From the NCBI GenBank assembly GCA_963643225.1, contig CAVIIX010000018.1, positions 1-39,391 of the forward strand: a stretch of 39,391 bases of DNA, written 5' to 3'. The translations under genes were made by a program, and so were the position numbers. Positions 23,904-33,587 of the stretch are shown piece after piece (the first letter of the stretch is position 1; each line of letters starts with the position of its first letter). Below the pieces are notes generated by a model. The model worked only from the letters and a program-made list of their open reading frames with translations, did not search any database and was not told where the DNA came from. This DNA is from UBA1258 sp963643225. GTDB lineage: Bacteria > Bacillota > Clostridia > Lachnospirales > Lachnospiraceae.

Positions 23904-26327
23904 ATGGCCAAGAGATTTTATCTTAACAACAACTGGTTATTTACAGAAAAATTTTCTGAGGATTTATTAGACAAAGAAAAGCCGGCACCTGGGCTTGTGA
24001 CAGTAAGCATTCCTCATTCAGTTAAAGAAACGCCCTTTAACTATTTTGACGAATCGCAATATCAGATGGTGGCAGGGTATCAAAAAATAATAAAGCTTCC
24101 CTTAGACTGGAAGGATAAGATTCTGCGGCTTACCTTTGAAGGGGTGGCTCACGAGGCGACGGTTTACATAAATGGGGAAGAAAGAGCCAGACATTCCTGC
24201 GGCTATACAGCATTTACAGTTGACATAACTAATGATTATACACCTGGAGGGATACTCGCAATTGCAGTAAAGGTTGATTCAAGAGAAACCATCAATCAGC
24301 CTCCCTTTGGATTTGTAATAGACTATATGACTTACGGCGGCATATACAGAGATGTATATATTGACGTAAGCGAAAGGACATACCTTCAGGATCTGTTTTT
24401 ATATTCAGACTTTGCACTTACAAAGACCTTTTTGTGCAGTGAATGCAGGATTTACAATCCTGACAAAAAGCCTCTGATTTTAGAGCAGAGCTGTAACGGT
24501 GAGACCTTTTCAAAAGAAATTATTTTGCCAAGCGGCCTGGATTCACAGGTGTCTGAATTTAGATTTTCTCCTAGTAATGTTAAAAACTGGGATATAGAGA
24601 ATCCCGTTCTTTATACGGTAGAGACAAAGCTTTATGACACAGGTAAAAATTTACTTGATGAAAGAACAGATAAATTCGGCTTTAGAAATATAGAATTTAA
24701 GGCTGACGGCTTTTATTTAAACAATAAAAAAATAAAAATACGCGGCTTAAACCGTCACCAGAGCTTCCCTTATGTGGGCTACGCAATGCCTGATTCAATG
24801 CAAATTCAGGATGCGGACATTTTAAAGAAGGAGCTTTGTGTGAATGCAGTGCGCACCTCACACTATCCTCAGTCACATGCCTTCATAAACCGCTGTGACG
24901 AGCTTGGACTTTTGGTATTTATGGAAATACCCGGGTGGCAGCACATCGGTGATGAGTGCTGGAGGCATCAGGCGGTTGAAAACGTTAAGGAAATGGTAAA
25001 ACAGTATCGCAACCATCCGTCGATTATTTTATGGGGCGTGCGCATAAACGAATCGGAAGATGACGACGTTTTATACACAAAGACTAATGATATAGCTCAT
25101 AAATTAGACAAGACCCGTCCCACGGGAGGTGTAAGAGCAATAAAGAAAAGCAGCCTCCTTGAGGACGTTTACACCTACAATGATTTTGTTCACGACGGAA
25201 GGGCTAAGGGCTGTGAGCCTAAAAAGAAGGTCACTTCAGATATGACAAAAGCCTATCTTGTGAGTGAATATAACGGTCACATGTATCCCACAAAGGCCTT
25301 CGACTGGGAAGAACACAGACGAGAGCATATGCTAAGGCATGCAAATGTGCTGGAGGCCATAGCAAAAGAAGAAGATATTGCAGGCTCCTTTGGCTGGTGC
25401 ATGTTTGACTATAACACCCACAAGGATTTTGGCTCCGGCGACAGAATCTGCTACCACGGTGTAATGGACATGTTTAGAAATCCAAAGCTTGCGGCAGGTG
25501 CCTACAGCTGCGAAGGAAATACTGAAGGGGTTTACCTTGAAGTGTCTTCCACAATGGATATAGGAGAGCATCCCGGAAGTAACAGAGGTGCCACCTACAT
25601 TTTATCCAACGCAGACAGCGTCAGGATGTATAAAAACGACAGATTTTTAAAGGAATATTTTCCTAAGGATTCAGAATACGAGCATTTATCCCATGGTCCT
25701 ATAAGGATTAACGATTTTATCGGGGATGCAATAGATGAAGGGGAAGAATATTCACTAAAGCTTAAAGCAGAAATTAAGGAAATGCTTAATGCAACGGCAC
25801 TTTACGGCATGAACAGGCTTCCTAAAAGGGTGATTTTACTTGCAGCCAAGGCGATGCTTGTACACCACATGACCTTTTTAGATGCCTACAGGCTTTATAA
25901 CAAATACATAGGAGACTGGGGCGGCGAGGCTACCGTTTATAAATTTGAAGCAATCAAAGACGGAAAGGTCGCAAAAACCTTAATTAAAGCCCCGACAAAG
26001 GGAATTCATTTAAAGACAACAGAAAGCCATACAGACCTAAAAACAGGCAAGACCTACGATGTGGCAGAGGTAAGAATAAAGGCAGTTGATGACTATGGTA
26101 ACGTGGTGCCCTTCTTTAACGAGCCGGTGAATTTTAAAACTGCCGGTGCAGTCAAAATAATCGGGCCTTCCTCTATTAGCTTAAAGGGAGGCATGGCAGG
26201 CGTTTATGTACGAACCGTAGACTCCCTAGAGCTGCCTTGTGAGGGTTCATTATTTATTGAAAATTACCAGTGCGGGGAAATTGAAATTAAATTTAACGTG
26301 GCAAAAGAAAAAATAAAGGAGTTATAG
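23904..26327 (+). CDS. Glycoside hydrolase family 2 (beta-galactosidase/beta-glucuronidase type)
   Basis: An 807-residue GH2 enzyme without signal peptide, hence cytoplasmic. Order: sugar-binding jelly-roll (about 1-160), Ig-like domain (about 165-262), TIM barrel from about 263 with GLNRHQSFPYVG, HYPQSHAF, the acid/base Glu383 in WGVRINE and the probable nucleophile Glu455 in SEYNGHMYP, then C-terminal beta domains. It is shorter than LacZ (about 1020) and close to other Firmicute GH2 enzymes; substrate could be a beta-galactoside or beta-glucuronide. With the adjoining GH36 enzyme and GPH symporter, plant galactosides are the likely food. The acid/base motif N-E is intact, though the usual WSxGNE reads WGVRINE. 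Confidence 0.88.
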   Translation: MAKRFYLNNNWLFTEKFSEDLLDKEKPAPGLVTVSIPHSVKETPFNYFDESQYQMVAGYQKIIKLPLDWKDKILRLTFEGVAHEATVYINGEERARHSCGYTAFTVDITNDYTPGGILAIAVKVDSRETINQPPFGFVIDYMTYGGIYRDVYIDVSERTYLQDLFLYSDFALTKTFLCSECRIYNPDKKPLILEQSCNGETFSKEIILPSGLDSQVSEFRFSPSNVKNWDIENPVLYTVETKLYDTGKNLLDERTDKFGFRNIEFKADGFYLNNKKIKIRGLNRHQSFPYVGYAMPDSMQIQDADILKKELCVNAVRTSHYPQSHAFINRCDELGLLVFMEIPGWQHIGDECWRHQAVENVKEMVKQYRNHPSIILWGVRINESEDDDVLYTKTNDIAHKLDKTRPTGGVRAIKKSSLLEDVYTYNDFVHDGRAKGCEPKKKVTSDMTKAYLVSEYNGHMYPTKAFDWEEHRREHMLRHANVLEAIAKEEDIAGSFGWCMFDYNTHKDFGSGDRICYHGVMDMFRNPKLAAGAYSCEGNTEGVYLEVSSTMDIGEHPGSNRGATYILSNADSVRMYKNDRFLKEYFPKDSEYEHLSHGPIRINDFIGDAIDEGEEYSLKLKAEIKEMLNATALYGMNRLPKRVILLAAKAMLVHHMTFLDAYRLYNKYIGDWGGEATVYKFEAIKDGKVAKTLIKAPTKGIHLKTTESHTDLKTGKTYDVAEVRIKAVDDYGNVVPFFNEPVNFKTAGAVKIIGPSSISLKGGMAGVYVRTVDSLELPCEGSLFIENYQCGEIEIKFNVAKEKIKEL

Positions 26328-26328
26328 G

Positions 26329-27828
26329 ATGGAACGTTCAAAAGAGATTTTTGGAAATGTGATGCCGGAGGGCGTATATAAAAAGGCCTGTAAGACAGGC
26401 AGGAAAAACCAAAAGAAATATGGAGATGATTCAAAAAAGGATTATCCCGTTACTCTTTTTAAAAATCCTTATATAGGCGATTCTTTAGGAGTTGTAAATG
26501 TTTTGGTGGGTGACATAAACACAAACGCTCACTATGAAGCAGATAAGAATACAGAAAGCTTAGAGTGGGATACTGAAAAAGGCATTATTGTAGGCAACAT
26601 CCGAATGGGCTTTGGACACTACCGTATATCAATGGCAATTGCTTCGGCAGCACGTTCCATGGGCTACACTCCCTACTGGATGGATTTAAATTCCTATAAA
26701 GAGACTACCTGTACAAAGGTAATAAGTGCCCAGAACGATTTATATTCATTAGGCTCAAGAATGAGTAAGAATCCCATATTTAATAAGCTTGTGTGGGAGC
26801 CTGTCAATTACGAAGGCTTCAGAGCACTTTCTTATAATGCTTCCGACCAAAAAAATGCAGAGCTGATGGCTCCTGTATACAGAAACGTACCAAAAGATAT
26901 TCCTGTTGTAGGCACACACGCCTGGCCTTCTCAGGCAGCCATCCATGCAGGATTGAAATATGTGGTAAATGCTATTCCCGATAACTGGCCCATGGCTTTA
27001 CATTTTGCAGAGGGCGCAGTTCACACTATACAGTGCCGTAACGCTTATCAGGGATACCGCATCTGCAACGGCATGATGAAGAAAACGGTTTGTAAGCCCA
27101 TGCCTGAAGAAGCCTTAAAATACACAGGCCACTATATCGATCACGAGCTTGTGGCAAATATCGAGGCTGACTGTGAGGCGCGTATCAACAGAAAGAAAAA
27201 CGGAGAACCCGTAAGATTTTTATTAACAATCGGCGGGGCCGGAGCCCAAAAGGAAATCTTTGGAGCAATCATTAAATATTTAATTCCTTATATTAAAGAG
27301 GAAAAGGCTGCTTTATATGTAAATGTAGGTGACTACATTAACGTATGGGACGCTTTAAAGAAAGAAATTCCTATACTTAAGGACCTTGCAATCGAGCACA
27401 TGGACGATTTTAAGAGTACGGAAGACTTTGCTAAAAAGGCCCTAAAACCTTTAGAAAAAATTACAGGTATTCACGGATTTTACCATAAGAATATTTTCGA
27501 AGCGGTTTACTGTACGAATTTATTAATGCGCAGCTGCGATGTACTTGTTACAAAGCCTTCAGAGCTTGCCTTCTATCCTGTGCCAAAATTATTTATAAAG
27601 AGAGTCGGCAAGCATGAAATGTGGGGAGCAATTCACTCGGCTGAAATGGGAGACGGTACACTTGAATGCCGTGACATTCCACACACTCTTCAGATGACAG
27701 ACCTGTTCCTTAATTCAGAATCTGAGCTTATCGATATGTGCAACGCAATTAAGGCAAACAAAAAGGCTGGTCTTTACGACGGAGCCTATAAGGTAGTGGA
27801 AATTGCAATGGGTCTTAAGAATAAATAA
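26329..27828 (+). CDS. Unknown protein with GT-B glycosyltransferase-like features
   Basis: I do not recognise a named family. The 499-residue product has no signal or membrane segment. IIVGNIRMGFGHYRISMAIA (87-106) resembles the glycine loop that opens GT-B enzymes such as MurG and UgtP (G.GGH). A second Rossmann-like half begins at FLLTIGGAGAQKE (297-309), and CDVLVTKPSELAFYPVPKLF resembles the donor-binding segment of MurG-like enzymes (KPGG.T..E...P..). Reaction unknown; it may be a glycosyltransferase, epimerase-like enzyme or phosphorylase. It lies one base after the GH2 gene and 11 before the GH36 gene, so it should act on the same sugars. GGAGTTATAGG precedes its ATG. Confidence 0.6.
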   Translation: MERSKEIFGNVMPEGVYKKACKTGRKNQKKYGDDSKKDYPVTLFKNPYIGDSLGVVNVLVGDINTNAHYEADKNTESLEWDTEKGIIVGNIRMGFGHYRISMAIASAARSMGYTPYWMDLNSYKETTCTKVISAQNDLYSLGSRMSKNPIFNKLVWEPVNYEGFRALSYNASDQKNAELMAPVYRNVPKDIPVVGTHAWPSQAAIHAGLKYVVNAIPDNWPMALHFAEGAVHTIQCRNAYQGYRICNGMMKKTVCKPMPEEALKYTGHYIDHELVANIEADCEARINRKKNGEPVRFLLTIGGAGAQKEIFGAIIKYLIPYIKEEKAALYVNVGDYINVWDALKKEIPILKDLAIEHMDDFKSTEDFAKKALKPLEKITGIHGFYHKNIFEAVYCTNLLMRSCDVLVTKPSELAFYPVPKLFIKRVGKHEMWGAIHSAEMGDGTLECRDIPHTLQMTDLFLNSESELIDMCNAIKANKKAGLYDGAYKVVEIAMGLKNK

Positions 27829-27839
27829 GAGGTAATCCT

Positions 27840-30185
27840 ATGATTATAAAACAGGCAGAAAACTTTATATTATCAACAGCCCGCACATCCTACGTATTGG
27901 GGGTCAATAAAGAGGGTGTGCTTGAACACATGCATTATGGGGGAAGGGTGTCAGAACCAAAACGTGACGATGACGACACCTTTCGCTGTATGCAGGAAAA
28001 GGTAAGCCATATGAAGGGTAACACCATCTGTTACACAAAAGACTCACTTTTTCAGCCGGAAGACCAGCTTTTAGAAATTTCTTCTTTAGGTAAGGGAGAC
28101 TACAGGGAGCCCTTTATAGTAATTGAATATGCAGACGGCTCAAGGACAAGTGATTTTGTGTATTTTGAGTCACATGTGCTTAAGGCACCTGTGTTTATGA
28201 AGACTCTTCCTTCAAGCTATCCTGAAAAAGAAGGGGATTCAGAAACCCTTTTAATTACCTTAAAGGAAAAAGAAACGGACGTCTATTTAGATTTATATTA
28301 TACGGTTTATAAAGAATGTGACGTTATTACCCGCAGAGCAGTTGTCAGAAATTCGTCAAAAGAAAAAATAAAGCTTTTAAAATTAATGAGTCTTCAGCTG
28401 GATTTAGACGATACGGGCTATAAAATGGTTTCTTTTGGCGGCGCCTGGGCAAGAGAAATGCACATATCAGAAACCTTAATCGACCATGCAAGCGTCATTA
28501 ATTCAACAAATTGCGGAGTGTCCTCAAGCAGGTCAAATCCCTTTGTGATGGTAGCAAAGGAAAAAACCAATGAACATTCTGGAGAAGGCTACGGCTTTAA
28601 TTTAGTATATTCAGGCAATCATTATGAAAGCGCCTGCGTAAACGGCTTTTATAAAACAAGAATTTTACAGGGTATAAATCCGGAAGGCTTTTCATGGGTT
28701 TTAGATTCTTATGAAGAATTCGAAACACCAGAGTCAGTTATGACTTTTTCAGATGCCGGATACAGAGGCATATCCTTAAATATGCAGAGATTTGTTAAGA
28801 AGCACATTGTAAGGGGCAAATATAAATACGAAAAGAGACCGATTTTACTTAATTCCTGGGAGGCCTGCTATTTTGACATAAGCGAATCGAAGCTTTTAAG
28901 CCTTGCAAAAAAGGGTAAGGAAGCAGGAATAGAACTTTTTGTAATGGATGATGGCTGGTTTAAGGGCCGTAACGACGATACCTCAAGCCTTGGCGACTGG
29001 GTGGTGGATGAAAAGAAGCTTCCTAAAGGAATAGAAAGTCTTGCCGGCAGGGTACACGACTTAGGTCTTGATTTTGGTATCTGGGTAGAGCCTGAAATGG
29101 TGAACGAGGACAGTGATCTATATAGAGCACATCCTGAATATGCAATGACAATACCGGGGCGTGAAAACGCTCTTGGAAGAAACCAGATGATTCTTGATTT
29201 AACAAATCAGGAAGTTGTTGAATACATTAAAAATGCCCTGCGGAAGGTATTTTCAATAAAGGGAATAAATTACGTAAAGTGGGATATGAACAGAACCTTT
29301 ACGGATGTTTATTCAAAGGTGCTTGAGGCAGCACGTCAGGGAGAGACAATGCACCGGTATTACATAGGCCTTTATGACATTATGAAGACGCTCACCTCAG
29401 AATTCCCTGACATTTTATTCGAGGGCTGCGCTTCAGGCGGCAACCGATTTGATTTAGGAATTTTAAGCTACTTCCCTCAGATATGGGCAAGTGATGATAC
29501 AGACGCTTCGGAACGTATTGACATTCAGACAGGCTACAGCTACGGCTACCCTATGTCTACCGTAACAGCTCATGTAAGTGCCTGCCCCAATCACCAGACC
29601 TTACGTGTTACTCCAATCGAAACACGCTTTAATATTGCAAGCTTTGGCGTGCTTGGATATGAGCTTAATCTAAACGAAGTAACAGGGGAAGAGTTTGAAA
29701 AAGTAAAGGCTGAGATAGAAACCTACAAGGAATGGAGAGAGATTTTCTTTGGCGGCGACTTCTACCGTGTGGAGAATGACCAGTGGATGGTAGTGTCACC
29801 TGACAAAAAGAAGGCAGTAACTGTTGTATGGAACAAGCTATGTGTACCAAATGCCTTTTACAAAAAGATAAGGACGGTGGGGCTTGACGAAAACACCGAC
29901 TATCACGTGTTTAATGTACAGCTTAAGCACAACATTAAACAGTTTGGCGGTCTCATCAATCAGGTATCGCCTATCCGCATTAAGCAGGATTCCTTTGTAC
30001 AAAACACTATCGCAAGATTTTACAAAATGAACGGTGAAGTGGAGGACTACATTGTATCAGGCACCACACTCAACAACGCAGGGCTTAAATTAACCCAGGC
30101 CTTTGGCGGCACAGGCTATAATGACGATACAAGATTATTCCAGGATTTTGCATCCAGAATGTATTTCATTGAGGCTATTAATTAA
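27840..30185 (+). CDS. Alpha-galactosidase (GH36)
   Basis: A 781-residue GH36 enzyme releasing terminal alpha-linked galactose from melibiose, raffinose or stachyose. The N-terminal beta-sandwich is followed by the barrel: LLNSWEACYFD, FVMDDGWFKGRNDD, GIWVEPEMVN, nucleophile Asp482 in YVKWDMNR, FEGCASGGNRFD, and the acid/base Asp of WASDDTDASERI (552 by motif). Length matches the long tetrameric GH36 group of Firmicutes. No signal peptide, so the substrate is taken up intact, presumably by the symporter encoded next. AGAGGTAATCCT precedes the ATG. Confidence 0.95.
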   Translation: MIIKQAENFILSTARTSYVLGVNKEGVLEHMHYGGRVSEPKRDDDDTFRCMQEKVSHMKGNTICYTKDSLFQPEDQLLEISSLGKGDYREPFIVIEYADGSRTSDFVYFESHVLKAPVFMKTLPSSYPEKEGDSETLLITLKEKETDVYLDLYYTVYKECDVITRRAVVRNSSKEKIKLLKLMSLQLDLDDTGYKMVSFGGAWAREMHISETLIDHASVINSTNCGVSSSRSNPFVMVAKEKTNEHSGEGYGFNLVYSGNHYESACVNGFYKTRILQGINPEGFSWVLDSYEEFETPESVMTFSDAGYRGISLNMQRFVKKHIVRGKYKYEKRPILLNSWEACYFDISESKLLSLAKKGKEAGIELFVMDDGWFKGRNDDTSSLGDWVVDEKKLPKGIESLAGRVHDLGLDFGIWVEPEMVNEDSDLYRAHPEYAMTIPGRENALGRNQMILDLTNQEVVEYIKNALRKVFSIKGINYVKWDMNRTFTDVYSKVLEAARQGETMHRYYIGLYDIMKTLTSEFPDILFEGCASGGNRFDLGILSYFPQIWASDDTDASERIDIQTGYSYGYPMSTVTAHVSACPNHQTLRVTPIETRFNIASFGVLGYELNLNEVTGEEFEKVKAEIETYKEWREIFFGGDFYRVENDQWMVVSPDKKKAVTVVWNKLCVPNAFYKKIRTVGLDENTDYHVFNVQLKHNIKQFGGLINQVSPIRIKQDSFVQNTIARFYKMNGEVEDYIVSGTTLNNAGLKLTQAFGGTGYNDDTRLFQDFASRMYFIEAIN

Positions 30186-30199
30186 CAGGGAGGATTATT

Positions 30200-31669
30200 A
30201 TGAACCAGGAAAAGAAAAATCTAATTTTTTACCCGCTTGGGACAGTGGGACGTGACATGGTGTATTCACTTTTTACAAACTACATTTTATTATTCATTCT
30301 TTACACCCGTCACCTTGATGCGGCACAGTTAGGCGCTGTAACAGCCATCATGGTAGCTGCAAGAATTTTTGATGCATTAAACGATCCGATTATGGGTAAC
30401 ATTATTGAACGTACACGCAGTAAATACGGTAAATTTAAGCCCTGGCTCCTTATCGGCTGCCTCACAACCGGTATTGTAATTTATTTAGCCTTCAACACCA
30501 CTCTTGACGGCTGGAGCTTTATCGTTTTCTTTGGCGTAATTTATTTTTCTTATTCAATTACCTACACCATGAACGATATTTCCTACTGGGGCATGGTGCC
30601 AGCACTTTCAAAGGATGGCGATATGCGTAACCGCATCACCTCCCGTGCTACACTTTTTGCAGGCATCGGCGGCATGATTGCATCCGTTCTGATTCCTTTA
30701 CTTACAACCGGTGACAAGGCAATCGGCGGAAACGCAAAAACCGCTTACGGACGTATCGCTTTAATCATTGCAGTGCTCTGTCCTTTATTCATTCTCTCTA
30801 CACTTTTCGGTGTAAAAGAGAACCGTGACGACATGGCTGAGCCTGCTCCAAGGGTAAGCTTTAAAAAGATTGTTTCAACCATTGGCGGAAACGACCAGCT
30901 CATCTGGGTTGCGGTTGTTTTTCTGCTTCAGCAGGTAGGTAACGGCATTGTACTAGGCGGTGCAGGCTCCAACTACATTTATTTTGAATTTGGTTACGAA
31001 GGCGGCCTTTATTCAACCTTTACCACTATCGGTATGATGGCAACAGGCTTCCTTATGATTTTCTATCCCATGCTTGCACGCAAATTACACAGAAAGAAGC
31101 TTGTTAAATACATGGGCATTATCGCAACATTGGGTTACATTATCCAGCTTGCAGGCGGTTTATTACTTCCCACAAACACTGCTAAATTCTGGATTATCAC
31201 AATCGGCTACATGTTTGCTAACCTCGGCCAGTACGGCTTATACCTTGTAATGATGCTTTCAATTATCAACACTGTTGAATACAACGAATTAAAGAATGGT
31301 ACCCGTGACGAAGCAATCATCACTTCCATGAGACCCTTCCTTACAAAGCTTGCAAGCTCCATTACCGTAATCATTACCTACATCACCTATATGATTACAA
31401 GGGTAACAGATTACACCAACAGGATTTCAGACTACGAATCCCTTGCAAACCAGGGCGAAATCGATGCTTATGCAAAGAGTGAAGGCATTGCAGAGATTGT
31501 AGCAAGCGTTGCAAACGGCCAGAAGATCGGCTTACTCATTTCCATGACAGTTTTACCCTGCATCCTTATGATTCTTGCCTGCGTATTATACAAAAGGAAA
31601 TACATTCTCGACGAAGAGAAGTACGATGAAATCTGCAAGGAACTTCAGACAAAAAAAGCAAAGGCTTAA
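30200..31669 (+). CDS. GPH-family sugar:cation symporter (MFS)
   Basis: A 489-residue, 12-helix carrier of the glycoside-pentoside-hexuronide family (MelB/LacS type). Family features include LNDPIMGNIIERTRSKYGKFKPW near residue 70-95 (quoted part: LNDPIMGNIIERT), the acidic and basic residues of the first cytoplasmic loop, and RNRITSRATLFAGIGG. It has no C-terminal IIA-like domain as in LacS. Role: uptake of the alpha/beta-galactosides cleaved by the two upstream hydrolases, coupled to H+ or Na+. GGGAGG precedes the ATG; a strong terminator ends the operon. Confidence 0.93.
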   Translation: MNQEKKNLIFYPLGTVGRDMVYSLFTNYILLFILYTRHLDAAQLGAVTAIMVAARIFDALNDPIMGNIIERTRSKYGKFKPWLLIGCLTTGIVIYLAFNTTLDGWSFIVFFGVIYFSYSITYTMNDISYWGMVPALSKDGDMRNRITSRATLFAGIGGMIASVLIPLLTTGDKAIGGNAKTAYGRIALIIAVLCPLFILSTLFGVKENRDDMAEPAPRVSFKKIVSTIGGNDQLIWVAVVFLLQQVGNGIVLGGAGSNYIYFEFGYEGGLYSTFTTIGMMATGFLMIFYPMLARKLHRKKLVKYMGIIATLGYIIQLAGGLLLPTNTAKFWIITIGYMFANLGQYGLYLVMMLSIINTVEYNELKNGTRDEAIITSMRPFLTKLASSITVIITYITYMITRVTDYTNRISDYESLANQGEIDAYAKSEGIAEIVASVANGQKIGLLISMTVLPCILMILACVLYKRKYILDEEKYDEICKELQTKKAKA

Positions 31670-31670
31670 T

Positions 31671-31702
31671 TTAAAGGCCCGGAGAATGCTCCGGGCCTTT
31701 AA
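31671..31702. terminator. Bidirectional terminator between convergent genes
   Basis: TTAAAGGCCCGGAG (31671-31684), loop AATG, CTCCGGGCCTTTAA (31689-31702): a perfect 14-pair stem with A/T-rich flanks on both sides, serving the symporter gene (+) and the lipid kinase gene (-). Confidence 0.92.
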
Positions 31703-31707
31703 TAATT

Positions 31708-32559
31708 TTATCTGTATACTGAGTAGGAGGTGACATTTAGAATGGTTTCGCCGTCAATCTGGAGAGCACAGGGTCTGTCGAAGGAGACGGTGATTTCGTG
31801 GCCTGTCATCTGGGCTACCATTCCGGTGTGCTTAATGTGCTCACCCTTGAAGATTGAAGGGAACACCATTAAGGTTCTAATTTTTCCTTTGCAATACATT
31901 ACCATGGTGGTGAGGCTCTTGTCGGAATTTAAGCGGTTCTGCATGGGTGCTGCGTTCATGCCGCCGCCATAGAAGCGTCCGTTCATGGTGGGAGCAAGCC
32001 AGGCCTTTTTGAAGACTCTTTCTTTTCCGTCTGTTTTAACCGTTGCGGTTACAGGCTTGAAATGAAATAAAAGACCTTTGATGGCAATGCTGGTGTAGTT
32101 AATGGGTTTATCAGAGGTAGCACGGATGTTATCGCCTACTTCACAGCAATAGCCGTCGATACCGTAGCCGATGCCGTTTATGAAGCGATATCTGGTGCCG
32201 TTTACCAATACAATGGGCAAATCCCTGATATAGGGATTTAAAACCACATATTTTTCATTTTCTTTTGCCACATCCTTAAAGAAATCGTTGCCGCTGCCAG
32301 CAGGGAAGTAAAGAATTTCTTTATTCAATTCAACCCCCTCAAAGGCATTCACAAATTTATTGATGGTGCCGTCGCCACCTGCAAGTACCGGTGTCACATC
32401 CTCAGGTATTGTCTTAAAAAATTCAGGGAAGGACTCAATTTCCAATACGCTCTTATATTCAAATTCACCGTTTTCAACGGCTCCTTCAAATTTCCTGGAA
32501 TCAGCTTCACCTGCTTTATTGTTTGATAAGGGATTAAACAGGATTAAATATTTTGCCAT
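31708..32559 (-). CDS. Diacylglycerol/lipid kinase family protein (YegS/DgkB type)
   Basis: A 283-residue kinase with the DAGK catalytic fold: NPLSNNKAG (9-17) at the N-terminus, the nucleotide motif GGDGTINKF (61-69), and FPAGSGNDFFKDV (85-97). It would phosphorylate diacylglycerol or a related lipid at the inner face of the membrane. The start is read at 32559 because, on the minus strand, GGAGG lies seven bases ahead of MAKYLILFNP; in-frame ATGs farther upstream overlap that site. It is a single gene facing away from the CRISPR locus. A possible -10 box TATAAT (32587-32582, minus) is visible without a convincing -35. Confidence 0.88.
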   Translation of the reverse strand: MAKYLILFNPLSNNKAGEADSRKFEGAVENGEFEYKSVLEIESFPEFFKTIPEDVTPVLAGGDGTINKFVNAFEGVELNKEILYFPAGSGNDFFKDVAKENEKYVVLNPYIRDLPIVLVNGTRYRFINGIGYGIDGYCCEVGDNIRATSDKPINYTSIAIKGLLFHFKPVTATVKTDGKERVFKKAWLAPTMNGRFYGGGMNAAPMQNRLNSDKSLTTMVMYCKGKIRTLMVFPSIFKGEHIKHTGMVAQMTGHEITVSFDRPCALQIDGETILNVTSYSVYR

Positions 32560-32682
32560 ACACATACCTCCAAAATGCAAGATTATAGAAAGCGTATTTG
32601 CTTCATATTATTTATATAGTTTATTATAAGTTTTTAGCTTCTTGTTTTCTTTACACAAATTCGGATAAATGCACAAAATTTG

Positions 32683-32711
32683 TTGAGATGATTGGCTTTT
32701 TGCGATACGAT
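32683..32711 (+). promoter_or_regulatory. Predicted promoter of the cas6-csm operon
   Basis: TTGAGA (32683-32688), 17-base spacer, TACGAT (32706-32711): five and four matches to consensus. It gives a leader of about 100 bases before cas6. It is the best promoter between the divergent lipid-kinase gene and the cas genes. Confidence 0.65.
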
Positions 32712-32739
32712 AGACTTAGAAATTCGAATAATTAAGTTA

Positions 32740-32757
32740 ATTAACAGATATGTTAAT
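32740..32757 (+). promoter_or_regulatory. Inverted repeat downstream of the cas promoter (possible operator)
   Basis: ATTAACA-GATA-TGTTAAT is a perfect 7-bp inverted repeat about 20 bases after the predicted transcription start; it also overlaps the palindrome GTTAATTAAC (32736-32745). Its geometry suits a dimeric repressor. No regulator gene in the window can be tied to it. Confidence 0.35.
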
Positions 32758-32819
32758 AGGTGCAGGAATATTTACAATAAACATAATGAAGCATAAAAAA
32801 TGAACGAGGAGAGAAGGAT

Positions 32820-33587
32820 ATGCTGGCTAAATTAGACATGAGACTGGGTGCGAAGGAAGATGAGATATCTTATCAAATGTCGTCTACATTTCATGGTGTA
32901 TTAATGGAAATGATGACCGAGGATTATGCCTGGAAGCTGCATGAATCTAAGAGACATCCCTATACGCAGCATATCGAAAAACAAGGCACAGAGTGGCATT
33001 GGATAATTACAGCCTTGGATAAGGACATAGCCCATTACATGTTGCAGGACGTATTAATGCCAATTAGCTGTATTACAATCAAAAAACACCAACTGAATAT
33101 AAAAATTATTGAAAAAACATATCAGGAAGTGTCAGAGCGTGAATTATCTCACGCATTTTATCAGGAACAAGCTAGTAGGTATATTACGATTCAGTTTGTT
33201 ACGCCTACAGCTTTTAAACAAAACGGCAGATATATCAATTACCCGGATGTTCGTTTGATTTATTCCAATATCATGAAAGGTTATGATGAAACACATACGG
33301 ATGATAAGATATATGATGTGGATACACTAAATCAGCTTGTGGAGAATACTATTTTAAGCAGGTATGAGCTACGGAGTACAACCTTTAGCTTGGAAGGCGT
33401 ACGGCTGTCATCTTTTTTGGGAAAAATCACGCTAAAGATGACAGGAACGCAAACTATTGCAAATTTCGCAAACATGTTGTTTCACTTTGGCAGTTATGCC
33501 GGAATTGGGATTAAAACAGCATTAGGAATGGGCGCAATCAAAATAATTGAGGAAAGGACAGGAAAAAATGCAGGACAAGCAAATTAA
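32820..33587 (+). CDS. cas6: CRISPR endoribonuclease Cas6
   Basis: Cas6 cuts the CRISPR precursor transcript inside each repeat. The 255-residue protein has the RAMP ferredoxin-like build: SSTFHGVLME (21-30) near the N-terminus, with His25 a candidate catalytic residue, and the C-terminal glycine-rich loop FGSYAGIGIKTALGMGAI. The repeat downstream carries a GC-rich hairpin just before the ACGGAAAC handle, a fitting substrate. GAGGAGAGAAGG precedes the ATG. The last 20 bases overlap the start of cas10, so the genes are coupled. First gene of the type III-A operon. Confidence 0.88.
   Translation: MLAKLDMRLGAKEDEISYQMSSTFHGVLMEMMTEDYAWKLHESKRHPYTQHIEKQGTEWHWIITALDKDIAHYMLQDVLMPISCITIKKHQLNIKIIEKTYQEVSERELSHAFYQEQASRYITIQFVTPTAFKQNGRYINYPDVRLIYSNIMKGYDETHTDDKIYDVDTLNQLVENTILSRYELRSTTFSLEGVRLSSFLGKITLKMTGTQTIANFANMLFHFGSYAGIGIKTALGMGAIKIIEERTGKNAGQAN

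Noticed and set aside
32582..32587. Promoter of the lipid-kinase gene based on TATAAT on the minus strand
   Set aside because: No -35 box at usable spacing and no TGn extension; kept only as a remark in that gene's entry.
32360..32629. + strand open frame opposite the lipid-kinase gene
   Set aside because: The minus-strand frame carries the GGDGT kinase motif and a well-placed ribosome site; the + frame has neither.
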